From DAIOHQ01 sp036744635 (GTDB lineage: Bacteria > Planctomycetota > Phycisphaerae > Tepidisphaerales > Tepidisphaeraceae): a stretch of 12,230 nt of DNA. Made by a program: the position numbers and the translations under genes. This document shows, in pieces, positions 1-6,562 of the stretch (positions are counted from its first letter, which is position 1; each line of letters opens with the position of its first letter). Location of the stretch: positions 1 through 12,230 of the forward strand of contig DAIOHQ010000149.1 in the NCBI GenBank assembly GCA_036744635.1, read 5' to 3'. Below the pieces are notes generated by a model. The model made no database searches. It was not told the DNA's origin and was given only the letters and a program-made list of their open reading frames with translations.

Positions 1-89
1 AGGCAAGCCTCAATTAATCCCCGCGGCGCGCCCACCGTTCGTGGGGAAGGTCAGAGCGGCGCATCACCACCTCTTCGTGTTTCATGTTT

Positions 90-587
90 TCATGTTTCTG
101 AATTGCCTTCTCTGCGCTCTTTGCGCCTCCGTGGTGAACTCTTTCCCCCCCGCCGCCCTTTATAGCTGGCGGTCACGGTGCCGGCGGTGCCGCCGCGCAC
201 GGCGAATTCTCCAAGCACGGTCATCCGCCGCGGCCGCAGCGCTTCGACCAGATCATCGAGGATCGTGTTCACCACCGCTTCATAAAAAATCCCCTTGTTG
301 CGATAGGCGAAGAAATAGAGCTTGAGGCTCTTCATTTCCACGCAGAGCCGCTCGGGAACATAGCTCACCGTGATCGTCGCGAAGTCGGGCTGGCCGGTGA
401 CGGGGCAAACGCTGGTGAATTCGGGAAAGACGAAAGTGATCTCGTAGTCGCGCCCCGGCCGCGGGTTGTCGAAGGCTTCAAGGATTGTCTGTGGACGGTC
501 AATCTGCTCATCGGTCAAGATCGATTTGTGGCCAAGCTGCTTGAACTTCGCCGGCGATTGGGGAGTCCGTTTCTTGCGGTGATTCAT
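90..587 (-). CDS. queF: NADPH-dependent 7-cyano-7-deazaguanine reductase (QueF)
   Basis: QueF reduces the nitrile preQ0 to the amine preQ1 with NADPH in the cytoplasm, a step of queuosine synthesis for tRNA wobble position 34. This 165-residue protein is of the short, unimodular type. The substrate loop reads FTSVCPVTGQPDFA (57-70), giving Cys61 as the thioimide-forming nucleophile and Asp68 as the general acid. The NADPH/fold motif EMKSLKLYFFAYRNKG follows at 84-99. At 101-103 the protein has FYE where the Bacillus enzyme has FHE; I recall FYE from other short QueFs. The normal fold ends near SYKGRRG (141-147). The last ~18 residues are basic and encoded by a repeat-like sequence (see findings). 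No Shine-Dalgarno precedes the ATG, but TACAAT lies 8 bases upstream, so it may be transcribed separately from the ABC operon. Confidence 0.95.
   Translation of the reverse strand: MNHRKKRTPQSPAKFKQLGHKSILTDEQIDRPQTILEAFDNPRPGRDYEITFVFPEFTSVCPVTGQPDFATITVSYVPERLCVEMKSLKLYFFAYRNKGIFYEAVVNTILDDLVEALRPRRMTVLGEFAVRGGTAGTVTASYKGRRGGKSSPRRRKERREGNSET
107..145. repeat. Dispersed-repeat-like sequence inside the 3' end of queF
   Basis: On the minus strand this reads TTCACCACGGAGGCGCAAAG followed by AGCGCAGAGAAGG. From memory, near-identical phrases recur between genes in many planctomycete, verrucomicrobial and other genomes. Here it lies in frame with queF and supplies its last residues until a TGA at 90-92. 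The repeat assignment is recall, not a search. Confidence 0.5.
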
Positions 588-595
588 TGGACGGA

Positions 596-601
596 ATTGT
601 A
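596..601 (-). promoter_or_regulatory. Candidate -10 hexamer of queF (TACAAT)
   Basis: On the minus strand TACAAT ends 8 bases before the queF ATG, and no Shine-Dalgarno intervenes. Initiation about 7 bases downstream would place the mRNA 5' end at or next to the ATG. No good -35 box is visible 16-18 bases upstream. Confidence 0.3.
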
Positions 602-629
602 GTGGGGAAAGCGGTGCGAGGCACCATCC

Positions 630-692
630 TGTAGGGTCCGCTTCAGCGGACAGGACGAATTGAGTGCCGCGTCCGCTGAAGCGGACCCTACA
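630..692. repeat. REP-like inverted pair between the DUF4340 gene and queF
   Basis: Two 22-base arms (630-651 and 671-692) are perfect reverse complements around a 19-base spacer. Each arm has a GTAG head and then a small palindrome of its own, GTCCGCT-TC-AGCGGAC. The layout matches repetitive extragenic palindromes arranged head to head. Lying 43 bases beyond the DUF4340 stop, it could fold as a terminator or an mRNA-stabilising structure between that gene and queF. Confidence 0.75.
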
Positions 693-735
693 CGAACTGC
701 CGGGAGCGAGAGCGCGAGAGAAATAATCGAATCAC

Positions 736-2304
736 TTATTGCATCCCGCCCATATCCCCTGGATCGAAACGCGGCGGCATCGGGGCCGGCGGCGGCGCTT
801 TGGTGAAATCCGTTTCCCATTCCTTCAGCAGCGCGCGATCGACCTCGAAGACCAGGCCGCGATAGCTTCCGATGACGCGGGCCCCATCATCAATGAACGT
901 GAAGGTATGTTCCATTCCCTGCGCGCCCTGCTGTTTCATCACGGCATCGGTTCGCAAAGTCAGGGTGTACGTTCCGGCCGGCTTGGTGGTCGGCTCACCC
1001 GGCAGATATTTCTCCACCCTAAGGGGATGAAATTTCGCGAGAAACTGTTCGACCGCCTGCTCGTTGGCGATGCCCTTGGACTGGGAGGTAATGGCCCAGC
1101 CATTCAGCGGCTGTGTTGTCGCCTGGCTGGCCGGAGCGGCCGTCGATTGCGTGGCCGCGGCCGGCTGCGTCGCGGGACCCAGTGGAGAAATCGGCGCCCG
1201 CGTGCGCTCCAGCACGATTTGCTGCTCCAGCGCCGGCTTGGTCGTCGGCTGGGTTGTCGCGGGGACATCTCTGCTCAAGGTGATCTGCTCGACCTTAGCC
1301 GGAACGATGTCAGCGACTTCCTTGTTCCGCAGCTCGAACGGCTTTTTCTCGAACGCCTGCATCGCCGACGCCGGCACCTTCGCCACCGCATCCTGCGTGG
1401 AAACCATGGCATAGACGCTCTTGCCCAGCACATCCTCCGGCCGGCCGAACTTCACGGTGATCCCCACCGGCAGCGTCGCGGGCGCGGACGCGGACGCGAG
1501 GGTCGGCTGCGTCGTCGGCGCCGCCTCGCTCAGCCACACCGTCATTTTCGGGCTGCTCAGGCCATAGGATGCCAGCTTTGTCGAATCGGCCTGCACGAAA
1601 TCGCTCGCCTGCAATCCGGTGACGGCCACCAGCATGTCGGTGACGGCCGAGTTATCCAGCGGCATTCCGTCGGGCTCGATCATCTTCCACTCGCCGTTCA
1701 CCTTGTTCAGCACCATCTTCGTGTCGCCTTCGGTGACGATCACCTGATTGATCGTGGCGGCGCTGAGATCGACCAGCTTGGCCTTGCGATAGTTGGCCGC
1801 CGGCTTCTCCAGGGCATCGTACAGCCGTGCCCCCACGATCTCCGCCTTCTTGGCGCCGTCGAGGCGCACATACAAGTTGTCGCCGATGCTGGAACGATCG
1901 CCGACGTCGATCTTGGTCGTCTTGCCGTTTTTATTGGCAAGTTCGACACTGAAGGTGGGCTTGGCCAGGCCGGTGCCGGCGCTGGCGGCGTCAGTCTGGC
2001 CGTGGGAGCGGATGCCCAGCACATCGTCTACCAGCGCATCCACGCGCATCTGATCCACCTGCGCCCGCAGTGGCTCGATCATCTCCCATTTCCCACCGGC
2101 GCGCTCGAACGCGATGCGCCCCCCGCCCGCCTGCGTGAGCGCTACTTTGGTCACGTCCGCGGAATTCCAGTCCAGCAGCTTGCGTTCTTCGGTGCTCGTC
2201 GTCTGCTCGATCTTGCTTTCATCGCCTTTGTTGCGCGTGAAGAAGAGCACACCGCCGATCACGGCCAGCAACACGATCAGGATGACCGTCGTTTTGAAAT
2301 TCAT
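736..2304 (-). CDS. DUF4340 domain membrane-anchored protein of a Gld-like ABC operon
   Basis: A 522-residue protein with one N-terminal membrane segment (about 6-23, VILIVLLAVIGGVLFF); the rest is probably extracytoplasmic. The DUF4340 module appears about three times: GKWEMIEP near 71-78, GEWKMIEP near 204-211 and GWAITS near 402-407. Each is followed by a helix of the type that selects a 'difference' variable (DALVDDVLGI, DMLVAVTGL, QFLAKFHPL). Threonine-glutamine-proline linkers separate modules (near 264-277, 350-358 and 378-399). The C-terminus is proline- and glycine-rich. DUF4340 proteins are typically encoded after the ATPase, permease and GldG-like genes, as here; their biochemical role is unknown. 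AGGA-like bases precede the ATG. A REP-like pair fills the gap to the upstream GldG-like gene, so co-transcription is inferred from order and strand. Confidence 0.85.
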   Translation of the reverse strand: MNFKTTVILIVLLAVIGGVLFFTRNKGDESKIEQTTSTEERKLLDWNSADVTKVALTQAGGGRIAFERAGGKWEMIEPLRAQVDQMRVDALVDDVLGIRSHGQTDAASAGTGLAKPTFSVELANKNGKTTKIDVGDRSSIGDNLYVRLDGAKKAEIVGARLYDALEKPAANYRKAKLVDLSAATINQVIVTEGDTKMVLNKVNGEWKMIEPDGMPLDNSAVTDMLVAVTGLQASDFVQADSTKLASYGLSSPKMTVWLSEAAPTTQPTLASASAPATLPVGITVKFGRPEDVLGKSVYAMVSTQDAVAKVPASAMQAFEKKPFELRNKEVADIVPAKVEQITLSRDVPATTQPTTKPALEQQIVLERTRAPISPLGPATQPAAATQSTAAPASQATTQPLNGWAITSQSKGIANEQAVEQFLAKFHPLRVEKYLPGEPTTKPAGTYTLTLRTDAVMKQQGAQGMEHTFTFIDDGARVIGSYRGLVFEVDRALLKEWETDFTKAPPPAPMPPRFDPGDMGGMQ

Positions 2305-2337
2305 AATCCTGCATCCTCAATGGCGCCCGGGATTCCC

Positions 2338-2442
2338 GTAGCACGGATTTTCAACCCGTGCCGAGCGGGTTGCAAAGTGCGAAACCGGCCGCACGAGCCG
2401 AGCGTTTTGGCACGGGTTGAAAACGTTGAAAACCCGTGCTAC
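2338..2442. repeat. REP-like inverted pair between the GldG-like and DUF4340 genes
   Basis: Left arm 2338-2361 reads GTAG, then CACGGATT-TTC-AACCCGTG and C. The right arm (2409-2442, read on the minus strand) is the same element with CACGGGTT but with its loop segment GTTTTCAAC present twice. Forty-seven bases separate the arms. One base (a C at 2443) separates the GTAG head from the TGA stop of the GldG-like gene. The left arm carries a G-to-A change that weakens its stem. Confidence 0.8.
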
Positions 2443-2443
2443 G

Positions 2444-4567
2444 TCAATCCCGCCGCCGCACATACATCAGCGCCCCGGCCAGTACCACCGCCAGCGGCAA
2501 TCCCACCAGCAGCATGCCCACCCGCCACGCTTTCAGCGTGCCGCCGCTCATCGTGCCGATGCGGCTGGCCTCCATGGCGCTGGGGCTGATCGCGATCATC
2601 GGCTCCATGTGCGCCAGCCAGAAAATCGCGTTGCTTCCCAATTCCGCGTTGCCCGGCAGCAGCGAAACCCGCCGCCCCTGCTTGAGCAACTGCGGATCCC
2701 ACGCCGTCAAAAACTGATTGGCCAGAAACTGCGAGCAGCCGATCGCGACGATCCTCCCGCCCTTCTCCTTTTCCACGACGGCGCCGGCGTACAGCGGCGG
2801 CTTGAGATCCGTCGCCTCGTCAAATTTCAGCGACTGGTCCTCAACCGTTTGCAGGTTGGTCTCACCCCAGGCCTTGGGCGATGTCGGCACCGGCAGAATC
2901 GCCATGGCCGTATATCCCTTTCTCTGCTGAACCTGCACGATGTTCAGCGGAAACAGCAGCCCATCCAGAGATTTCAGCGGCCGGGTCAGCAGATGCTCGC
3001 CGTAGTCCCGCATCACGAACATGAATGGGATGCGCTCGATATCCTCCAGCAGATTCCCGCTCTGCCGGTCGCTCTGCACCAGCTCGTGTACCGCCACCGC
3101 ATCGGTGCGCACGCTCACGCCCCACTCATCCAGGGCGCCGGAAAGATTGTCCCCCTGTGGCTCGAACAGCAGCATCGCCGATCCTCCGCCCGATAGATGC
3201 TCCGCCACCTGTTGCCCGATCGGCGGCGGTCCCTGCGGTCCCTGCGCCGGCGGGGATGGCAGCACGATCCAGATCGCGTCCTTCATCTCCTCATCGCTCG
3301 CCTCCGGCGCCGATGGCATCTGCCGGGCCTGCGGGCTGCGCGCCCAGGTGCCCGACAGGTCCTTTTCCTTCACCTCGAAGTTGTAATCCGCAAGTCGCGC
3401 CGCAAAGCGCGCGAACGGCCCGGAGGGCAGGAAAGGTGGAAACCCCGGACTGGCGATGGGCGGACCGCCGCCGCGCACGAAGACAACCCGCTGCTTTCTG
3501 TTGCTCGTCAGCGCCAGAATGGCCGTGGAGACCTGCTGTTCGCCGGCGAAGCGCGGCTTCACTTTTTCGCCATTGGTGCCTTCAAAATTCTTGGCATCCT
3601 CCTGCCATACCTGCCGGAACGGGATCACCCGCATCTCGTTTTCGCCCAACACCAAAATGGCGTCATTTCCCTGCTCGCCGGAAAGCTGCTGCCGCAGGGT
3701 GTCGAGCTTCAATTCTCCCAGCCCCTTGATCTTCGCCACCTGCTCGTCGGCCAGTTTCTGAATCTCGGTGAACTCCTTCTTATTCTCCGCGAGGTATTTT
3801 ATCGTCTCCGCGGATGACTGCTCCTCCGGCCGCTGCGCATCGGCCTCCTTCACCAGCGCCGCCATCACCTCCGACACCTTTTCCAGCCGCTCCTGAATGC
3901 GATCGGTCGCCCCCTTGTAATCCGGCACCTTCTGCTGCATCAGCCGCTCGACGGACTCATTCGTGTCCTTCAGCCCTCCGACCAATCCATCCAGCGTATC
4001 CTTCACGATCTGCCCAAGCCGATCCTGCTCGCCGCCGCCGGCCAGGCCCTTGTTCAGCGCTGGAAGCGCTGCCTGCCCGCTCAGCCGCTCGGACATCTGC
4101 TTGTACACGCCCGGCCAGGCTTCGACGAATCCCTGATATTTCTTGATCTCGCCGCTGTACTTGTTGATGACGTTCTTCACCAGGTCATCGACCTTGGCCG
4201 GGTTGGAAACCGGATCGATGCTCTGCACCTCGATCTTGCCGCTGTGCCGCTTGTATTCATCGAGCAGGTCATCGACGGCCTCGACATATTCGGCCTGGTT
4301 CTCGCGCACGTTGTTGGTGCGGGTATAGAGGCTGACGATCTCGATCGGCGATTTCACTTCGTTCAAAATCGCCAGCGTCTGCGGCTTGAGGCTGTTCACC
4401 CGCGTCTCGGTCGTGTCCATGCGGCGATGCACCTTGTTGGCCAGATACACCACCAGGCCGGCCACCACGACCACCAGGATGATCGAGACCCCGACGTTGG
4501 CGCCATACTTCACCCAGCGCTCTTTCTGCGTCTCGGGGCCAACCACTTTTGTCGCCTTCTCAGCCAT
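2444..4567 (-). CDS. GldG-like ABC transporter auxiliary protein with coiled-coil insert
   Basis: A 707-residue protein with membrane segments at both ends (about 25-43, VGVSIILVVVVAGLVVYLA, and 683-703, ending MYVRRRD), so its bulk lies between two anchors. The N-terminal domain (about 56-120) has the GldG/ABC_transp_aux pattern: LKPQTLAILNEVKSPIEIVSLY, a charged helix, then VQSIDP. The common core resumes at 341-366 (AGEQQVSTAILALT, then VVFVRGGGPP). A nucleotide-free glutamine-amidotransferase-like fold continues to about 615 (AIWIVLPSPP; GRIVAIGCSQFLANQFL). Residues about 125-300 form a long charged, mostly helical stretch likely to be a coiled coil. GGAG lies 7 bases before the ATG. The protein probably works with the ATPase and permease upstream; the substrate is unknown. 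Confidence 0.88.
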   Translation of the reverse strand: MAEKATKVVGPETQKERWVKYGANVGVSIILVVVVAGLVVYLANKVHRRMDTTETRVNSLKPQTLAILNEVKSPIEIVSLYTRTNNVRENQAEYVEAVDDLLDEYKRHSGKIEVQSIDPVSNPAKVDDLVKNVINKYSGEIKKYQGFVEAWPGVYKQMSERLSGQAALPALNKGLAGGGEQDRLGQIVKDTLDGLVGGLKDTNESVERLMQQKVPDYKGATDRIQERLEKVSEVMAALVKEADAQRPEEQSSAETIKYLAENKKEFTEIQKLADEQVAKIKGLGELKLDTLRQQLSGEQGNDAILVLGENEMRVIPFRQVWQEDAKNFEGTNGEKVKPRFAGEQQVSTAILALTSNRKQRVVFVRGGGPPIASPGFPPFLPSGPFARFAARLADYNFEVKEKDLSGTWARSPQARQMPSAPEASDEEMKDAIWIVLPSPPAQGPQGPPPIGQQVAEHLSGGGSAMLLFEPQGDNLSGALDEWGVSVRTDAVAVHELVQSDRQSGNLLEDIERIPFMFVMRDYGEHLLTRPLKSLDGLLFPLNIVQVQQRKGYTAMAILPVPTSPKAWGETNLQTVEDQSLKFDEATDLKPPLYAGAVVEKEKGGRIVAIGCSQFLANQFLTAWDPQLLKQGRRVSLLPGNAELGSNAIFWLAHMEPMIAISPSAMEASRIGTMSGGTLKAWRVGMLLVGLPLAVVLAGALMYVRRRD

Positions 4568-4614
4568 CGCTCATCTCCGCTCTGCTGTTCAAAACTCAAT
4601 CACATTTGTCGAAT

Positions 4615-4678
4615 TTCGTAGCACGGGCGTCTCGCCCGTGTTTAGCATAAGACACGGGCGAGACGCCCGTGCTACGAA
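4615..4678. repeat. REP-like 27-base perfect inverted repeat after the permease gene
   Basis: Arms 4615-4641 and 4652-4678 are perfect complements around a 10-base spacer (TTAGCATAAG). Each arm holds a GTAG head and a hairpin CACGGGCG-TCT-CGCCCGTG. The outer edge touches the permease TGA (4679-4681) with no gap. The transcript could form either two small hairpins or one 27-bp stem, suggesting a stabiliser or partial terminator between permease and GldG-like genes. Confidence 0.85.
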
Positions 4679-5395
4679 TCACTTCCACCGTCTTGACTCG
4701 AGAACCTTCGTCGTCAGAAATAGAAACACGAACGTCGCGGCCAGAAAAAACACCAGGTGCCCGGTGTCGATCACCCCGCGGGAAAAATCCTTGTACTGCG
4801 TGAACACTCCCTGATCGACCACCGTGCGCCAAAACCCGGTGACCGTCGTCTTGCTCGACGCCCACCACGGCACGATGGTGACCAGAAACAGAATCGCCGC
4901 CGCCATCACCGCCGCCACCACCTGGCTGCGCGTCAGCGAAGAGCAAAACAACCCTATCGCGATGAACAGCGCCCCCACCAGCACGATTCCCAGATATCCG
5001 CTGAAAATCGGCCCATAGTCCGGCCGCGAATAGATCCGCAGCATCACCAGGAAAATCAGCGTCGGGATCAGCAGAAAAATCAGAAACAGCAGCGAGCCTA
5101 GAAATTTCCCCACCACGACATCCGTCTCCGCCACCGGCGCCGTCATCAAGGATTCAATCGTCCCCGTCGCCCATTCCTGCGCCAGCAGTCCCATGCACAA
5201 AATCGGTATGATGAACACCAGGAACCAGACCATCCATTCGAAGATGCTGCGCATCCCCGACACCTGCCCCGGTTGAAAGTCATCCCAAAACGCCAGCCCG
5301 CTGGCCAGCAGAAAGATGGTCATCGCCACGTACGCCATCGGCGAGTAAAAATAACTCGACAACTCCCGCCGCGCTATCACCGGCGCCAATCTCAT
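4679..5395 (-). CDS. ABC-2 type permease, GldF-like
   Basis: Inner-membrane subunit of an ABC-2 exporter-type transporter, paired with the ATPase just upstream. The 238 residues hold six hydrophobic segments (about 19-37, 52-72, 97-118, 130-152, 158-178, 212-230). The conserved cytoplasmic stretch EWATGTIESLMTAPVAETDV (74-93) matches the E-x-x-x-G-T-I-E-x-L-x-x-x-P-V pattern of ABC-2 permeases in Gld-like systems. I chose the ATG at 5395 because AGGAGGT (5401-5407) lies 5 bases before it and the family starts near LAPVIARRELSSYFYSP. A longer in-frame start at 5515 would add 40 residues translated largely from two REP units (MADKNVCPT twice) and is unlikely. Length is normal for the family. 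The stop abuts a large inverted repeat. Confidence 0.9.
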   Translation of the reverse strand: MRLAPVIARRELSSYFYSPMAYVAMTIFLLASGLAFWDDFQPGQVSGMRSIFEWMVWFLVFIIPILCMGLLAQEWATGTIESLMTAPVAETDVVVGKFLGSLLFLIFLLIPTLIFLVMLRIYSRPDYGPIFSGYLGIVLVGALFIAIGLFCSSLTRSQVVAAVMAAAILFLVTIVPWWASSKTTVTGFWRTVVDQGVFTQYKDFSRGVIDTGHLVFFLAATFVFLFLTTKVLESRRWK

Positions 5396-5508
5396 GCGCC
5401 ACCTCCTTTTGGTGGGGCAGACATTCTTGTCTGCCATGGTGGGGCAGACATTCTTGTCTGCCATTGCGTTACGGGTGGAACAGACAATGCCTCCGGCTTT
5501 TCGTTCAT
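5392..5508 (-). CDS. Possible 38-residue bridging ORF made of REP units
   Basis: This frame starts with an ATG overlapping the ATPase stop as ATGA and ends with a TGA overlapping the permease ATG as ATGA. It spans the ATPase-permease gap without interruption. Its middle is two 9-residue repeats (roughly MSAPPWQTR) from the 27-base tandem repeat. The peptide shows no domain and probably has no function of its own; translation could couple ATPase and permease synthesis. It could equally be chance, since a 27-base unit preserves frame. Confidence 0.25.
   Translation of the reverse strand: MNEKPEALSVPPVTQWQTRMSAPPWQTRMSAPPKGGGA
5401..5407 (-). promoter_or_regulatory. Strong Shine-Dalgarno that sets the permease start
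   Basis: On the minus strand AAAAGGAGGTGGCGC precedes the ATG at 5395-5393. The near-perfect AGGAGGT core at 5-base spacing argues for this start over the one at 5515. It lies just after the second REP unit in the direction of transcription. Confidence 0.75.
5411..5464. repeat. Tandem pair of 27-base REP-like units
   Basis: Two exact head-to-tail copies (5411-5437, 5438-5464). Each begins GGTGG and then folds as GGCAGACA-TTCT-TGTCTGCC. The short G-rich head, 8-bp stem and small loop repeat the layout of the GTAG elements elsewhere in the window with an unrelated sequence. They fill the space between ATPase and permease. Confidence 0.85.
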
Positions 5509-6467
5509 GCCGCACCTCCGCTCGCCATCGCCTGGTCGGCCGTCACCTGCACGAAAAACTCTTCGAGCGTGGCATGTTCCAGCCGAATCTCCCGCAGCGG
5601 CCAGCCATGTTGAATCACCGTCCGCGCCACCTCTTCGCGCACATCCACAGACTCGCGTGGCCGAATCGCGGCCGTCACATAGTGCTTGTCGCCATGCCCA
5701 TCCAGCATCTCCACCTTGCTCACCCCCGCCACCCGCGCCAGCGCCATTTCCACTTCCTTCGCCGGCCCGCGGCATTCCACCAGCACCCGCGCCGTCATCC
5801 GCCGGCTGGTGCGCAATTCCTCCGGCGAGCCTTGGGCTACGATCTTCCCGCCGGCAATCACGATCGCCCGGTCGCACACCGCCTCCACCTCCGGCAGAAT
5901 GTGCGTGGAAAGCATCACGGTATGGTCGCCGCCGAGGTCCTTGATCAACTTGCGGGTTTCGCGAATCTGCGTCGGGTCCAACCCCACGGTCGGCTCATCC
6001 AGGATCAGCGCCGCCGGGTTGTGCAGCAGCGCATCGGCCAGCCCCACCCGCTGGCGAAATCCTTTCGACAGATGTCCAATGATTCGATTCCGCACCGCCC
6101 CCAGCCAGCAGCGCTCGATCACATATTCCATCCGCTTCTTGCGCGCTGCCCGGTCCATCTTGCGTAATCGGCCGCGAAAATCGAGATATTCCGTCACCTT
6201 CATCTCGGTATACAGCGGTACGTTTTCCGGCAGGTAGCCGAGGTGGGATCGCACTTCCTTGCTCTGGTGGAAGATATCGAATCCGTTGATCGTCGCCCCG
6301 CCGCTGGTGGGTGGCAGGTAGCAGGTCAGCATGCGCAGCGTGGTCGATTTCCCGGCGCCGTTTGGCCCGAGGAACCCGACGATCTGCCCCTTGGGCACTT
6401 CAAAGCTGACATGATCCACCGCCAGCACCGGCCCGTATGCCTTGGTCAACTGCGTTACCGATATCAC
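5505..6467 (-). CDS. ABC transporter ATP-binding protein, GldA-like
   Basis: Cytoplasmic ATPase subunit of 320 residues that should power the ABC-2 permease encoded next. Visible motifs are Walker A GPNGAGKST (34-42), a YLPEN segment in the Q-loop position (78-82) that is usual in Gld-type ATPases, signature region HLSKGFRQRVGLA (132-144), Walker B LILDEPT (154-160) with VGLDP after it, and switch histidine His189 in STHI. The C-terminal ~95 residues form the accessory domain seen in ABC-2 drug/polysaccharide/Gld-type ATPases, ending in EHATLEEFFVQVT. The start is GTG, supported by GGAGG (6475-6479) 7 bases upstream. It is first in a four-gene set. The transported substrate cannot be told from sequence. 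Confidence 0.93.
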   Translation of the reverse strand: MISVTQLTKAYGPVLAVDHVSFEVPKGQIVGFLGPNGAGKSTTLRMLTCYLPPTSGGATINGFDIFHQSKEVRSHLGYLPENVPLYTEMKVTEYLDFRGRLRKMDRAARKKRMEYVIERCWLGAVRNRIIGHLSKGFRQRVGLADALLHNPAALILDEPTVGLDPTQIRETRKLIKDLGGDHTVMLSTHILPEVEAVCDRAIVIAGGKIVAQGSPEELRTSRRMTARVLVECRGPAKEVEMALARVAGVSKVEMLDGHGDKHYVTAAIRPRESVDVREEVARTVIQHGWPLREIRLEHATLEEFFVQVTADQAMASGGAA

Positions 6468-6474
6468 GCTCTTT

Positions 6475-6479
6475 CCTCC
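6475..6479 (-). promoter_or_regulatory. Shine-Dalgarno for the GTG start of the ABC ATPase
   Basis: GGAGG on the minus strand lies 7 bases before GTG. No in-frame ATG is suitably placed, so this site decides the start. Confidence 0.65.
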
Positions 6480-6508
6480 GCCGGAAAATCAATCAAACAC
6501 GAAACCAC

Positions 6509-6527
6509 GCGGATGCATCCCATCCGC
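6509..6527. promoter_or_regulatory. Hairpin in the probable 5' leader of the ABC operon
   Basis: GCGGATG-CATCC-CATCCGC forms a 7-bp stem, and the 10-base palindrome GGATGCATCC overlaps it. It lies between the candidate promoter (6563-6591) and the GTG start. On the transcript it is followed by a moderately U-rich run (GUUUCGUGUUUG), so an attenuator or a protein operator are both possible. Confidence 0.3.
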
Positions 6528-6562
6528 TAAAGCCCCGTCACACTATCACAGCGTTCTGAAAA

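Noticed and set aside
145..151. Frameshift in queF at the run of seven C (seven G on the coding strand)
   Set aside because: Neither a one-base gain nor loss gives an early stop near the expected family end, so an error there would not restore a shorter QueF; kept only as a read-check note.
584..820. A 78-codon minus-strand frame between the DUF4340 gene and queF
   Set aside because: It overlaps the DUF4340 C-terminus, runs through the REP pair, and has no domain or ribosome site.
739..2589. A 616-codon plus-strand open frame opposite the DUF4340 gene
   Set aside because: It is rich in R, H, L and G with no domain, typical of an antisense shadow in GC-rich DNA; the minus-strand frame has membrane and DUF4340 features.
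2417..3817. Plus-strand frames opposite the GldG-like gene
   Set aside because: Arginine/proline-rich, no recognisable motif, and fully covered by a conserved minus-strand gene.
4615..4678. Inverted repeat as ends of an insertion sequence or MITE
   Set aside because: Only 10 bases lie between the arms, no target duplication is seen, and the GTAG head and internal hairpins fit REPs better.
5411..5464. Tandem repeat as a CRISPR fragment
   Set aside because: The two 27-base copies are directly adjacent with no spacer, and no cas gene is present; the palindrome fits a REP unit.
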